Assembly (NCBI GenBank): GCA_041397625.1
Contig: JAWKWH010000007.1
Coordinates: 1-64,000, forward strand
DNA from: JAWKWH01 sp041397625
GTDB lineage: Bacteria; Pseudomonadota; Alphaproteobacteria; Rhizobiales; Rhizobiaceae
DNA: 64,000 bases
Reading direction: 5' to 3'
Part shown: positions 9,336-17,902 of the stretch, one piece after another
Numbering within the stretch: the stretch's first letter is position 1
Layout of the letters: every line of letters starts with the position of its first letter
Made by a program: the position numbers and the translations under genes
Notes under the pieces: generated by a model
What the model was told of the DNA's origin: nothing
The model's database searches: none
What the model saw: only the letters and a program-made list of their open reading frames with translations

Positions 9336-10675
9336 ATCCGCATTCCGACGGTCGTGCCACCGTGCCGCGTCAGGCGGTCGAAACCGAAAATGCCGGCATC
9401 GATGCGGGGCCGGCGCCCGACGACGATATCGGCGACCAGTTCGCCAGTGGCCGGCGCCAGACCGAAACCGTGGCCGGAAAAGCCGGTCGCAACGACCAGT
9501 CCGCAGACCGCCTCATGGCCGGAGATCACTGGCAGGCCGTCGGGCGAAGCGTCAATGACGCCAGCCCAACGACGTTCGATCCCGGCGTCGCGAAAGGCAG
9601 GAAATGCCGTGGCAAGGTTGTTCAGGGCGTCCTCCATGATGGTCCGGTCGGGCGGTGGGTCGAGTTCGCGCATCCGCCGGCCGCTGCCGCCGTGGAGGAG
9701 CCCGCGCAGCGTATCGGCCCAATCGCCGCGGGCGATCGTATCGAACCGTGGTGTCAGGTAGCGCTTGAGGAACCGCCATTCGGCGCGCAGACCGGGCAGG
9801 AAATGGCGATAGGCGCGGAGGTTTTCGGGCGAGAGCGGCAGGATCGAGCGACCGCCATGGGCGATCCGGTAGCGGCCTGCGCCGGCCGGTCCGAAGGCGA
9901 AGCCCGGACCGAAAACGCAGGCCTTCGGCACCGGCGCTCTTGGGACGACGTTCATGACGGAGGAAACGACCATTGCCTGCGGCAGGCGGATGCCATGAGC
10001 GCGCAGCATGCGGCCGCTCCAGGCGCCGCATGCCAGGACGACGGCGCCGCAGCGGGCGGTCCTGTCGCCGCAATGGACGGCGGTGACGCGGCCGGCGGCG
10101 GTTTCGATGCCGGTTATCGCAGTCCGTGGGTAAAGATGCACACCGATCGCTCTCAGCGCCGCCACGAGGCTCGTACCGAGCATGTGCGGGTCGGCGATCC
10201 CATCGGCCGGCACGCTGATGGCGTGATCCCACCTGCCGGAGATACCCGGCAGGTGTTCGCCAACCAGTCGGCCAGGGATGATCCGGCTGACCGAGCCGGA
10301 TAGCGGAAAGGCGCGGCGATAGGCCTGGTAGCGTGCGGCGTCGCCGTCATCGGCGAGATAGGTGATGCCGCAGGCGCTGAAACCGGTCGGTCCGCCGAGC
10401 ATCGATGCCATTTCGCGCCAGAGCCGCAAGGCCCGGCTCGCCAGATCCAGTTCGCGGAGATCGCGGCCGAAGGTGCGGCACCAGCCCCAGTTGCGGCTGG
10501 ACTGTTCGGCGAAGAACCCGCTCTTGTCGTAGACGGCGACTTTCAGGCCTTCGCGCGCCAGAAAGAATGCGCTCATCAGCCCGACGATACCGCCTCCGAT
10601 GACCGCAACATCGATATCGGGCGTCGACCTTCCGCGCGCCAAGACAGTATCGATCCGTTGATCGGCAACAACCAC
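9332..10675 (-). CDS. FAD-dependent oxidoreductase of the D-amino-acid oxidase (DAO) fold
   Basis: A 447-residue flavoprotein. The N-terminal Rossmann motif VIGGGIVGLMSAFFLAREG begins at about residue 25, followed by the FAD-binding stretch YDKSGFFAEQSSRNWGWCRT. The C-terminal DAO motif is VVATGFSGHGFGLAPATGEL, preceded by RRWAGVIDASPDGLPVI. The family oxidises amines such as glycine, sarcosine or D-amino acids. The start is GTG 10675, about five bases after a GGGGGA ribosome-binding site. It is the first gene of the operon with the RND transporter. Substrate cannot be told from sequence. Confidence 0.87.
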   Translation of the reverse strand: MVVADQRIDTVLARGRSTPDIDVAVIGGGIVGLMSAFFLAREGLKVAVYDKSGFFAEQSSRNWGWCRTFGRDLRELDLASRALRLWREMASMLGGPTGFSACGITYLADDGDAARYQAYRRAFPLSGSVSRIIPGRLVGEHLPGISGRWDHAISVPADGIADPHMLGTSLVAALRAIGVHLYPRTAITGIETAAGRVTAVHCGDRTARCGAVVLACGAWSGRMLRAHGIRLPQAMVVSSVMNVVPRAPVPKACVFGPGFAFGPAGAGRYRIAHGGRSILPLSPENLRAYRHFLPGLRAEWRFLKRYLTPRFDTIARGDWADTLRGLLHGGSGRRMRELDPPPDRTIMEDALNNLATAFPAFRDAGIERRWAGVIDASPDGLPVISGHEAVCGLVVATGFSGHGFGLAPATGELVADIVVGRRPRIDAGIFGFDRLTRHGGTTVGMRM

Positions 10676-10959
10676 GTTTCATCCCCCGTCGGGACATTCA
10701 ATGCACAGCCGTGCGCCCTGTCAAATCAGGGATGTCGATCGGAACCGCCGGTCGCCGGTCTTCCACAGGCGTTGAGGCGGTTTGGAAACGCGGACCGAAA
10801 AATGGAGGGAACATTGTCGGCGGGCAACCGATCCGGAAGAACGGGTTGGCTTCGGTTCATCCTGTCGCGCCGGATATCTAGGACGGGCGAGATCGACCGG
10901 ATACCCGTCGCCGGCGTGCCGGTCGCGGCCAAACCCTGCCCGTGGTCTTTACCGACCCA
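10676..10959. other. Divergent intergenic region
   Basis: This stretch, together with the CueR-type promoter that follows, separates the minus-strand flavoprotein operon from the plus-strand copper operon. Apart from that promoter I see no gene, repeat or terminator; the flavoprotein promoter is presumably here but no near-consensus elements stand out. Confidence 0.4.
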
Positions 10960-10990
10960 TTGACCTTCCACTTGCTGGAAGGTTTATCTG
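10960..10990 (+). promoter_or_regulatory. CueR-type copper-responsive promoter
   Basis: The -35 TTGACC (10960-10965) and -10 TATCTG (10985-10990) are 19 bases apart, the long spacer typical of MerR-family activation. The spacer holds a perfect inverted repeat ACCTTCC-N7-GGAAGGT (10963-10983), the classic CueR operator, nearly identical to that known upstream of E. coli copA. The -10 ends only 6 bases before the first copA ATG, so the transcript would be leaderless or start translation at the second ATG (11015). Confidence 0.9.
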
Positions 10991-10996
10991 TGGGCA

Positions 10997-13393
10997 ATGA
11001 ACGACGATTCCAACATGAAAGCCGCCGTCACGGCGCAGGCACATCACGGTCAATCCTGCTGCGGCGGGCATGGCGCGGCGCAGGACCATGGATCGGGCGC
11101 GGCACAGGCAATCGATCCGGTCTGCGGCATGACGGTGACGCTCGGCGCCGGCAAGCCGACGCTGACGTACAAGGGCACCGATTACCATTTCTGCTCGCAG
11201 AAATGCCACGACCGGTTCGACGCCGATCCGTTCTTCTACCTGTCGGGCAACAAGGCCAGGAAGAAGCAACCGGTGGCGCAGGGCATGATGTTCACCTGTC
11301 CGATGGATCCCGAGATCGTGCAGGAGGGACCGGGCACCTGCCCGATCTGCGGCATGGCGCTGGAGCCGATGGGCGGCGTGGCTGACGGCCCGAACCACGA
11401 ACTGATCGACTTCACCCGCAGGCTTTGGGTCAGCGCCGGCGCGGCGGTGCCGCTGCTGGTGTTGACGATGGGGCCGATGGCGGGACTGCCCATACGCCAG
11501 TGGATCGGCGAGCAGGTGGCGATCTATCTGGAGTTCCTGCTTGCCGCGCCTGTCGTCCTGTGGGCGGCGCGGCCGTTCTTCCATCGCGGCTGGACCTCGC
11601 TGAAGACCGGCAATCTCAACATGTGGACGCTGATCATGCTCGGCGTGGCGGCGGCGTTTGCCTACAGCGTCGTGGCGGCGTTCCTGCCGGGACTGTTCCC
11701 GCCGTCGATGCGCGGCGAGGGTGGTCATGTCCCGGTCTATTTCGAGGCGGCGGTGGTGATCATCGCGCTCGTCTTCGTCGGCCAGGTGCTCGAACTGAGG
11801 GCGCGCGAGCGCACCGGCGATGCGATCCGGGCGCTGCTCGACCTGGCGCCGAAGACGGCCCGGCGGATCACGCCGGATGGCGACGAATATGACGCGCCGC
11901 TCGAAAACGTCATCGCGGGCGACCGGCTGCGGGTCAGGCCGGGTGAGAGCATCCCCGTCGACGCCGTGGTGATCGACGGGCGCTCGGCGGTCGACGAGAG
12001 CCTGATCTCCGGCGAACCGGTGCCGGTCGAGAAACGGGCGGGCGACGCCGTTACCGGCGGAACGATCAACAAGAATGGCGGCCTGGTGATCGAGGCGGCC
12101 AGGGTCGGCGACGAGACGATGCTGGCGCGCATTGTCGCCATGGTCGCCTCGGCGCAGCGGTCGCGCGCGCCGATCCAGGGGCTTGCCGACAGGGTCGCGA
12201 GCTATTTCGTGCCCACCGTCTTGTCGGTGGCGCTGATCGCGTTCGTGGTCTGGTTGTCGCTCGGGCCGTCGCCCGCCTTTGCCTATGCCATCGTTTCGGC
12301 CGTATCGGTGCTGATCATCGCCTGTCCCTGTGCGCTCGGCCTTGCGACGCCGATGTCGATCATGACCGCCACCGGGCGCGGCGCGCAGGCCGGCGTGTTG
12401 ATCAAGGACGCCGAGGCGCTGGAGCGCATGGCCCGCGTCGACACGCTGGTCGTCGACAAGACCGGAACGCTGACCAAAGGCCGGCCGGTGCTGACAGACG
12501 TTATCACGCTGTCGGATCACGACGAGGATGAGGTGCTGAGGGCCGTCGTGGCGCTGGAAAAGGGGTCCGAGCATCCGCTCGCCGAGGCGATCGTCGCCGG
12601 CGCGCACGAGCGCGGCATCGCGGCAGGCGACGCGAAATATTTCGAGGCGGTAACCGGCAAGGGCGTCAAGGGTATCGTCGGCGGCGTTCAGGTGGCGCTC
12701 GGCAATGCGGCGATGATGGCGGCCGAGAAGGTCGATGCCGGACCGGCCGCGGCCGACGCCGACCGGCTGCAGGCCGATGCGAAGACGGTGATGTTCGTGG
12801 CGCTGGGCGGCAGGCTCGCCGGTCTGGTGGCCGTCACCGATCCGGTCAAGGGCAACGCGGCCGAGGCGATAGAAACACTGCACCGGGCCGGCCTGGCGAT
12901 CATCATGGCGACCGGAGACAACGAGCGCACCGCGCGCGCGGTTGCCGGGCAACTCGGCATCGACGAGGTGCGCGCCGGGGTGCTGCCGGAAGACAAGAAG
13001 GCGTTGGTCGACGAACTGCATGCTCAGGGCCGCAGGGTCGCGATGGCCGGCGACGGCATCAACGACGCCCCGGCGCTGGCTGCCGCCGAGGTCGGCATCG
13101 CCATGGGAACGGGCGCCGACGTCGCCGTCGAAAGCGCCGGCATCACGCTTTTGAAGGGCGATCTCGCCGGCATCGTGCGGGCGCGCAACCTGGCGCGGGC
13201 GACGCTGCGCAACATCAGGCAGAACCTGTTCTTCGCCTTCGTCTACAATGCAGCCGGCGTGCCGATCGCCGCCGGCATTCTCTACCCGCTCACCGGTACG
13301 CTGCTGTCGCCGATGATCGCGGCCGCCGCGATGAGCCTGTCGTCGGTATCGGTGATCGGCAATGCGCTGCGGCTGCGGCGCGTGGATCTGTAA
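10997..13393 (+). CDS. copA: Cu(I)-translocating P1B-type ATPase
   Basis: A 798-residue inner-membrane copper exporter. In order: a His/Cys-rich N-terminus (QSCCGGHG), a YHS domain (DPVCGMTV ... FCSQKCHDRF, about 40-80), a heavy-metal-binding segment (TCPMDPEIV ... CPICGMALEP, about 95-120), six to eight membrane helices with the transport motif CPCALGLATP, the phosphorylation motif DKTGTLTKG, and the hinge GDGINDAPAL. The YHS plus CPxM/CPxC N-terminus replaces the ferredoxin-like copper domains of E. coli CopA. It is driven by the CueR-type promoter just upstream and followed after 50 bases by a CueR-like gene, so it is copper induced. Start is ATG 10997; ATG 11015 is the alternative. Confidence 0.96.
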   Translation: MNDDSNMKAAVTAQAHHGQSCCGGHGAAQDHGSGAAQAIDPVCGMTVTLGAGKPTLTYKGTDYHFCSQKCHDRFDADPFFYLSGNKARKKQPVAQGMMFTCPMDPEIVQEGPGTCPICGMALEPMGGVADGPNHELIDFTRRLWVSAGAAVPLLVLTMGPMAGLPIRQWIGEQVAIYLEFLLAAPVVLWAARPFFHRGWTSLKTGNLNMWTLIMLGVAAAFAYSVVAAFLPGLFPPSMRGEGGHVPVYFEAAVVIIALVFVGQVLELRARERTGDAIRALLDLAPKTARRITPDGDEYDAPLENVIAGDRLRVRPGESIPVDAVVIDGRSAVDESLISGEPVPVEKRAGDAVTGGTINKNGGLVIEAARVGDETMLARIVAMVASAQRSRAPIQGLADRVASYFVPTVLSVALIAFVVWLSLGPSPAFAYAIVSAVSVLIIACPCALGLATPMSIMTATGRGAQAGVLIKDAEALERMARVDTLVVDKTGTLTKGRPVLTDVITLSDHDEDEVLRAVVALEKGSEHPLAEAIVAGAHERGIAAGDAKYFEAVTGKGVKGIVGGVQVALGNAAMMAAEKVDAGPAAADADRLQADAKTVMFVALGGRLAGLVAVTDPVKGNAAEAIETLHRAGLAIIMATGDNERTARAVAGQLGIDEVRAGVLPEDKKALVDELHAQGRRVAMAGDGINDAPALAAAEVGIAMGTGADVAVESAGITLLKGDLAGIVRARNLARATLRNIRQNLFFAFVYNAAGVPIAAGILYPLTGTLLSPMIAAAAMSLSSVSVIGNALRLRRVDL

Positions 13394-13443
13394 ACGTACG
13401 GCGGGGCAGGCAGGAAGGACCCGACACACGGGAGCGCTGGGCG

Positions 13444-13839
13444 ATGAACATAGGAACCGCGGCCGAAAAGGCGAACCTGCCGGCCAAGACGATCCGTTAC
13501 TATGAGGATATCGACCTGATCAGGCCGGCGCGGGCGGCAAACGGCTATCGCGACTATTCCGACTACGACGTCCATCGGCTGGTCTTCCTGCAGCGCGCCC
13601 GCAGTCTCGGCTTCTCGATCGAGGAATGTCGCCTGTTGCTGTCGCTCTATCAGGACGAAAACCGCGCCAGCGCCGACGTCAGGGCGATTGCGGCGGCCAA
13701 GATCGGCGAGATCGACCGCAAGATCGGCGAGCTGAAATCGCTGAGATCGACGCTGGCGACGCTGGTGAAGCACTGCCACGGCGACCAGCGGCCGGACTGT
13801 CCGATCATCGACGACCTGGCCGGGCGCGGCGAGAGCTGA
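13444..13839 (+). CDS. cueR: Cu(I)-responsive MerR-family regulator
   Basis: A 131-residue MerR protein: N-terminal winged helix (MNIGTAAEKANLPAKTIRYY), a dimerisation helix (about 75-110), and a C-terminal metal loop with two cysteines (HCHGDQRPDCPI) spaced as in CueR/HmrR, which bind Cu(I) linearly. It would distort the 19-bp-spacer promoter upstream of copA to activate it. It lies 50 bases after copA on the same strand, so it probably belongs to the operon it activates. Confidence 0.95.
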   Translation: MNIGTAAEKANLPAKTIRYYEDIDLIRPARAANGYRDYSDYDVHRLVFLQRARSLGFSIEECRLLLSLYQDENRASADVRAIAAAKIGEIDRKIGELKSLRSTLATLVKHCHGDQRPDCPIIDDLAGRGES

Positions 13840-13902
13840 CATGGGTCGGCAAGGGAAGTGCTGCCGGCTTCGCGTTTCGATCGGAATCGGGGCCGATATC
13901 CA

Positions 13903-14709
13903 ATGGCTGGCGATAAAGTGCCGGGCCTGATCATCTTCACCGATCTGGACGGCACGCTGCTGGATCATGGCACCTATCGGTATGACGCGGCCCGACCGGC
14001 GCTTGACGCCTTGCGTGCGCGTAATATTCCCCTGGTGCCGGCGAGCAGCAAGACGGCGGCGGAACTGGTGGCGCTTCGAGGCGAACTCGACATTACGAAG
14101 TGGCCGGCGATCGTGGAAAACGGTGCGGGCGTGTTGTCACCGGAGGAAGGCGATGCAAGCGCGTTCGACGATACCGAATATCGGCGACTGCGACGGATCG
14201 TCGACGACCTGCCAGACGAGCTGCGACGGCATTTTGCCGGTTTCGGCGACTGGAGCACCGACGAGATCGCAGAACGGACCGGCTTGCCGCCCGGGCAGGC
14301 CCGGCTCTCGGCAAGGCGGCAGTTTTCCGAACCGGGCATCTGGAACGGCGACGAAAAGGAATTGGCGGCTTTCCTCAACAGGCTGTCGGCGCAGGGTGTC
14401 AGCGCTCGCCAGGGCGGCCGCTTCCTGACGCTGTCGTTCGGCGCCGACAAGGCCAACCGGATGGACGAGGTCGTCGCAAGGCTCGGCGCGGGCGATGCTA
14501 CCATCGTGATGCTCGGCGATGCGCCGAACGACGTGCGGATGATCGAGCGTGCCGATATCGGTGTGATCGTTCACAATCCGTCCACCGAAGCGTTGCCGCG
14601 CCTCGCGGGCGAAGCAACGAGCCGAATCAGGCGCACGCGACTTACCGGCCCGGCGGGCTGGAATGAGGCGGTGCTGGCAATTCTGAGCGCATCGGGAATG
14701 TCGGAATAG
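13903..14709 (+). CDS. Glucosyl/mannosyl-3-phosphoglycerate phosphatase (HAD-IIB)
   Basis: A 268-residue HAD hydrolase. Motif I is FTDLDGTLLD, motif II lies in VPASSKTAAE, and motif IV is LGDAPNDVRM. The first part matches mannosyl-3-phosphoglycerate phosphatases, which also act on glucosyl-3-phosphoglycerate. With the GpgS-type synthase 3.2 kb downstream it would complete the two-step synthesis of glucosylglycerate, a compatible solute. Start is ATG 13903 (MAGDKVPGLIIFTDLDG); a GTG 45 bases upstream extends the frame but has no support. It follows cueR by 63 bases but is functionally unrelated. Confidence 0.85.
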   Translation: MAGDKVPGLIIFTDLDGTLLDHGTYRYDAARPALDALRARNIPLVPASSKTAAELVALRGELDITKWPAIVENGAGVLSPEEGDASAFDDTEYRRLRRIVDDLPDELRRHFAGFGDWSTDEIAERTGLPPGQARLSARRQFSEPGIWNGDEKELAAFLNRLSAQGVSARQGGRFLTLSFGADKANRMDEVVARLGAGDATIVMLGDAPNDVRMIERADIGVIVHNPSTEALPRLAGEATSRIRRTRLTGPAGWNEAVLAILSASGMSE

Positions 14710-14898
14710 ACCGCGGCCGGAAGCGCAAATGCGAATCTGCCGAAACCCGCGAACCGACACAATACTGTCGTAAATCAGCTAGGGTGCTTCGCAGGAAGGC
14801 GAAATAATCCTGTCTGACGACCTGTGTGCGTGATAGGTTTTTACCTGCACGCGGCGGATACAAACACAACAAGCGGCGTCGGGAGAGGAGGACTTTCA

Positions 14899-16077
14899 AT
14901 GATTCCAGACTTGCTGAAACTGTCCGCGAGAGGTGCGGCCGGCGTAGCCCTGCTTGCGGTTTCTGTCGCGTTGATCGGCCCCGCCACGGCGCAAACTTCC
15001 AGCGAAACGATGGCTGAGACGCAGGCCGCGCCCGCGGCGCCGGCCCCGGAGATCACGTTTACATCGTGGACGGGTCCCTACATGCGCAGCCAGATGCTGG
15101 GTTTCGTGCGGCCTTACGAGGACGAGAAGCATCGGCGGGTCCGTGTCGAGCACTACGATGGCGGTATCGACGAGATCCGCGATCAGGTGGAATCGGCGAA
15201 TGTGGTGTGGGATGTCGTGGACCTGACACAGGCCGACTCACTGCGTGCCTGCGAAGAGGGCTTGCTTGAGGATATTTCCGATATCTCGCTACCCGCCGGT
15301 GCCGACGGCACGCCTTTCAAGGAGGATTTCGTCGACGGTGCGCTCAATGCCTGCGGCGTCGGCGTCATCGTCTGGGCGACGGCGTTTGCCTATAGCGGCG
15401 ATGCCTATCCCGATAATCCGCCGAGCACGATCGAGGATTTCTTCAACGTCAAGAAATATCCGGGCAACCGCTCGATCCGCGACGATCCGACGGTGATCAT
15501 GGAATGGGCGTTGCTGGCTGACGGAGTGCCCCGCGAAGAGGTTTACAACACTCTGGAGACCGAGGAAGGCGTCAAGCGCGCGCTTGCAAAAATGGATGCG
15601 CTGAAGCCTGGCCTGCAGATCTGGAAGGCCGGGCGCGAGCCGGTTCGCCAGCTCAACAACGGCGACGCGGCGATGTCGATGATCTGGGCAACAACCGGTG
15701 CGGTGGCCTCGCGCGAGGAGGGTGCCAACTTCACCGTCGTTTGGGACGGCCGCGTGATCGAACTCGATCTCTTCGGCATTCCGAAAGGCAGTCGCAACAA
15801 GGAAGCGGCGATCGATTTCATCCGCTTCGCCAGCAGCACCGAATCGCTTGCCAACATGGTGCGCTACCTGCCCAACGGGCCGACGCGGAAATCGTCGCTG
15901 AAACTTCTGTCCGACGAGGTGCTGGCAGAGATTCCCAACGGGCCGGCCTATGACGACAAACTGTCGATACAGTCCGATGCCGGGTGGTGGTCGATGAACC
16001 ACGCACGGCTCGAACTGGCATTTGATGCGTGGTTAGAGAAGACCGGGCGCGAAGGCGCCGCCGGCGGTGTCCGGTGA
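14899..16077 (+). CDS. Periplasmic solute-binding protein, PotD-like, without ABC partners
   Basis: A 392-residue exported protein. A signal peptide (about residues 1-37) is followed by an Ala/Pro-rich stretch and then a type II periplasmic-binding fold beginning EITFTSWTGPYMRSQMLGF, related to spermidine/putrescine-binding PotD proteins. The ATG 14899 has a strong GAGAGGAGGA ribosome-binding site. No ATPase or permease gene is adjacent; the next gene, 33 bases downstream, is a BCCT secondary transporter. It may deliver solute to an ABC transporter encoded elsewhere, or act as a sensor. Ligand unknown: polyamine, betaine or glucosylglycerate are candidates by context. Confidence 0.85.
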   Translation: MIPDLLKLSARGAAGVALLAVSVALIGPATAQTSSETMAETQAAPAAPAPEITFTSWTGPYMRSQMLGFVRPYEDEKHRRVRVEHYDGGIDEIRDQVESANVVWDVVDLTQADSLRACEEGLLEDISDISLPAGADGTPFKEDFVDGALNACGVGVIVWATAFAYSGDAYPDNPPSTIEDFFNVKKYPGNRSIRDDPTVIMEWALLADGVPREEVYNTLETEEGVKRALAKMDALKPGLQIWKAGREPVRQLNNGDAAMSMIWATTGAVASREEGANFTVVWDGRVIELDLFGIPKGSRNKEAAIDFIRFASSTESLANMVRYLPNGPTRKSSLKLLSDEVLAEIPNGPAYDDKLSIQSDAGWWSMNHARLELAFDAWLEKTGREGAAGGVR

Positions 16078-16110
16078 CAGAGATGACAATCACGAGGGGA
16101 GAATGACGCA

Positions 16111-17712
16111 ATGAGTGACGAAACGCATATCCCACCCAGTGAACTGGTCGCCAAATCGGGACTGTTTGCGGGAATGAACGTTTTCATGGGTTTCGCATCC
16201 ATGGTCATGATCGTCGCGTTTGTCGGCTTCACGGTCATGGACGTCGAGGATGCCAGTGCGGTGTTTGCGGCGGGCAAGGAGTTCCTGATCGGGACGCTGG
16301 ACTGGTTCTATGTCATGGTGGTCAATCTCGCCTTGTTTTTCGTCTTCTGGCTGCTGGTCAGCCGGTTCGGCGACGTCAAGCTGGGAAAGGATGACGACGA
16401 ACCCGATTTCTCGACGTTCTCGTGGATCGCCATGCTGTTCAGCGCCGGTCTCGGATCGGGACTGATCTACTGGGGCGTCGCCGAGCCGATGTACCATATC
16501 CAGGACAATCCGTTCATGACCCGGGCGGGCATCGAGCCCAACGGAACAGATGCTGCGGCGCTGGCCATTCAGATCACCGATTTCCACTGGGGCCTGCACG
16601 GATGGGGACTGTATGTGCTGGTTGGCCTCAGCCTCGCCTATTTCTCCTATCGCAAGGATCTTCCGCTGACCCTGCGGACCGCGCTCTATCCGGTTCTCAA
16701 GGAGAAGATCTACGGACCTTGGGGACATGTGGTCGATCTCGTCGGCGTGTTCGGCACCATCTTCGGCCTTGCCACGTCCCTTGGCCTCGGCGTGACGCCG
16801 ATTGCGGCGGGCATGGAGAATCTCGGCTGGCTTTCGAACACGCAAGCCAACCAGCTCGTCCTCGTCGCCTTCATCACCGTGCTCGGCACCGCTTCGGCGG
16901 CCTCCGGCGTCGGACGGGGCGTGCGCATCCTCAGCGAGGCCAATGTCTGGGCGAGCTTCGGGCTGCTGCTGCTGTTCCTGATCCTAGGGCCGACGGCGTT
17001 CATCCTCGGCATGACCATCACCAGCGCCGGAGACTATCTGTGGAACGTTGTCCCGATGGGCTTCTGGATCGACAGCGAGCCGGGCCGGCAGTGGCAAAGC
17101 TGGTGGACCATCTTCTACTGGGGATGGTGGGTTGCCTGGTGTCCGTTCGTCGGGTTGTTCATCGCCCGTATTTCCAAGGGGCGGACCATCAGGCAGTTCT
17201 GCTTCTGCGTGCTGCTGGTGCCGACCTCCGTCGTCGTCCTGTGGATGGGAGTGTTCGGCAGCGCGGCCACCGGCGTCGACCTGTTCTACAAGGCCGGCGT
17301 GGTCGAGGCGGTGAACGCGGACTACGCAACCGGCGTCTTCCAGACCATCGCCGGCTTCGGCTATGACTGGCTGGTGATGCCGATCACCGCCCTGGTTACG
17401 GTCCTGCTGGTGTCGTGGTTCGTCACGTCGTCGGATTCCGGCACGCTGGTCATGTGCACCATGCTGTCGATGGGCGACGAGCATCCGCCGGTCAAGTTCC
17501 GCATCTTCTGGGGACTGACGTCCGGCGTCGTCGCCGGCGTCCTGATGCTGGCTGGCGGTCTGAGCGCGCTGCAGACAGCTTCGATCGTGGCCGGATTGCC
17601 GATTGCCGTCATCCTGCTGTTCATGGGCTACGGCATCGTAAAGTCCCTGCATGAGGACTTCCCGGCCCCGGATGTCGAGGACAAGTACGAACTGGAATAC
17701 CTGAACCGCTGA
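16111..17712 (+). CDS. BCCT-family betaine/choline/carnitine-type transporter
   Basis: A 533-residue inner-membrane carrier with about 12 helices. Family blocks are GSGLIYWGVAEPMYH, WGLYVLVGLSLAYFSYRK, and the tryptophan-rich substrate region WTIFYWGWWVAWCPFVGLF followed by ISKGRTIRQF. It moves trimethylammonium or related osmolytes with Na+ or H+. It lies 33 bases after the binding-protein gene and is followed by a strong terminator, so the pair forms a unit. The long charged C-terminal osmosensor tail of BetP is absent; the protein ends about 20 residues after the last helix. The glucosylglycerate genes nearby support an osmotic role. Confidence 0.93.
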   Translation: MSDETHIPPSELVAKSGLFAGMNVFMGFASMVMIVAFVGFTVMDVEDASAVFAAGKEFLIGTLDWFYVMVVNLALFFVFWLLVSRFGDVKLGKDDDEPDFSTFSWIAMLFSAGLGSGLIYWGVAEPMYHIQDNPFMTRAGIEPNGTDAAALAIQITDFHWGLHGWGLYVLVGLSLAYFSYRKDLPLTLRTALYPVLKEKIYGPWGHVVDLVGVFGTIFGLATSLGLGVTPIAAGMENLGWLSNTQANQLVLVAFITVLGTASAASGVGRGVRILSEANVWASFGLLLLFLILGPTAFILGMTITSAGDYLWNVVPMGFWIDSEPGRQWQSWWTIFYWGWWVAWCPFVGLFIARISKGRTIRQFCFCVLLVPTSVVVLWMGVFGSAATGVDLFYKAGVVEAVNADYATGVFQTIAGFGYDWLVMPITALVTVLLVSWFVTSSDSGTLVMCTMLSMGDEHPPVKFRIFWGLTSGVVAGVLMLAGGLSALQTASIVAGLPIAVILLFMGYGIVKSLHEDFPAPDVEDKYELEYLNR

Positions 17713-17726
17713 CGGCTGAGAAAACG

Positions 17727-17781
17727 GCCCGCCTTGCCGGCGGGCGGAAGAGACGGGCCGGAGCAATCCGGCCCGTTTTTT
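17727..17781 (+). terminator. Rho-independent terminator after the BCCT gene
   Basis: Two tandem hairpins. The first is GCCCGCC/GGCGGGC (17727-17745). The second is a perfect 10-bp stem ACGGGCCGGA/TCCGGCCCGT with a GCAA tetraloop (17753-17776), followed by six T's (17776-17781). Confidence 0.93.
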
Positions 17782-17902
17782 CGTGACCCGCCGGCGCGTG
17801 CAGCCGAGGCGGGTTGGAATGGCGCGAAGCTGCCGATATTGATTGGTATCGGTCGTGGCCGCCACGCCTGCGGCACAGCCGGGAAATCAACAGGGAGACC
17901 GC

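Noticed and set aside
6975..9761. Long plus-strand frames opposite the RND transporter and flavoprotein
   Set aside because: Rich in Arg, Gln, His and Asp with no membrane or domain features; antisense shadows.
10949..13429. An 826-codon open frame on the minus strand opposite the copper ATPase
   Set aside because: It is antisense to an unmistakable P-type ATPase; its composition (Arg, His, Gly, Ala) is that of a high-GC shadow frame, with no ribosome-binding site.
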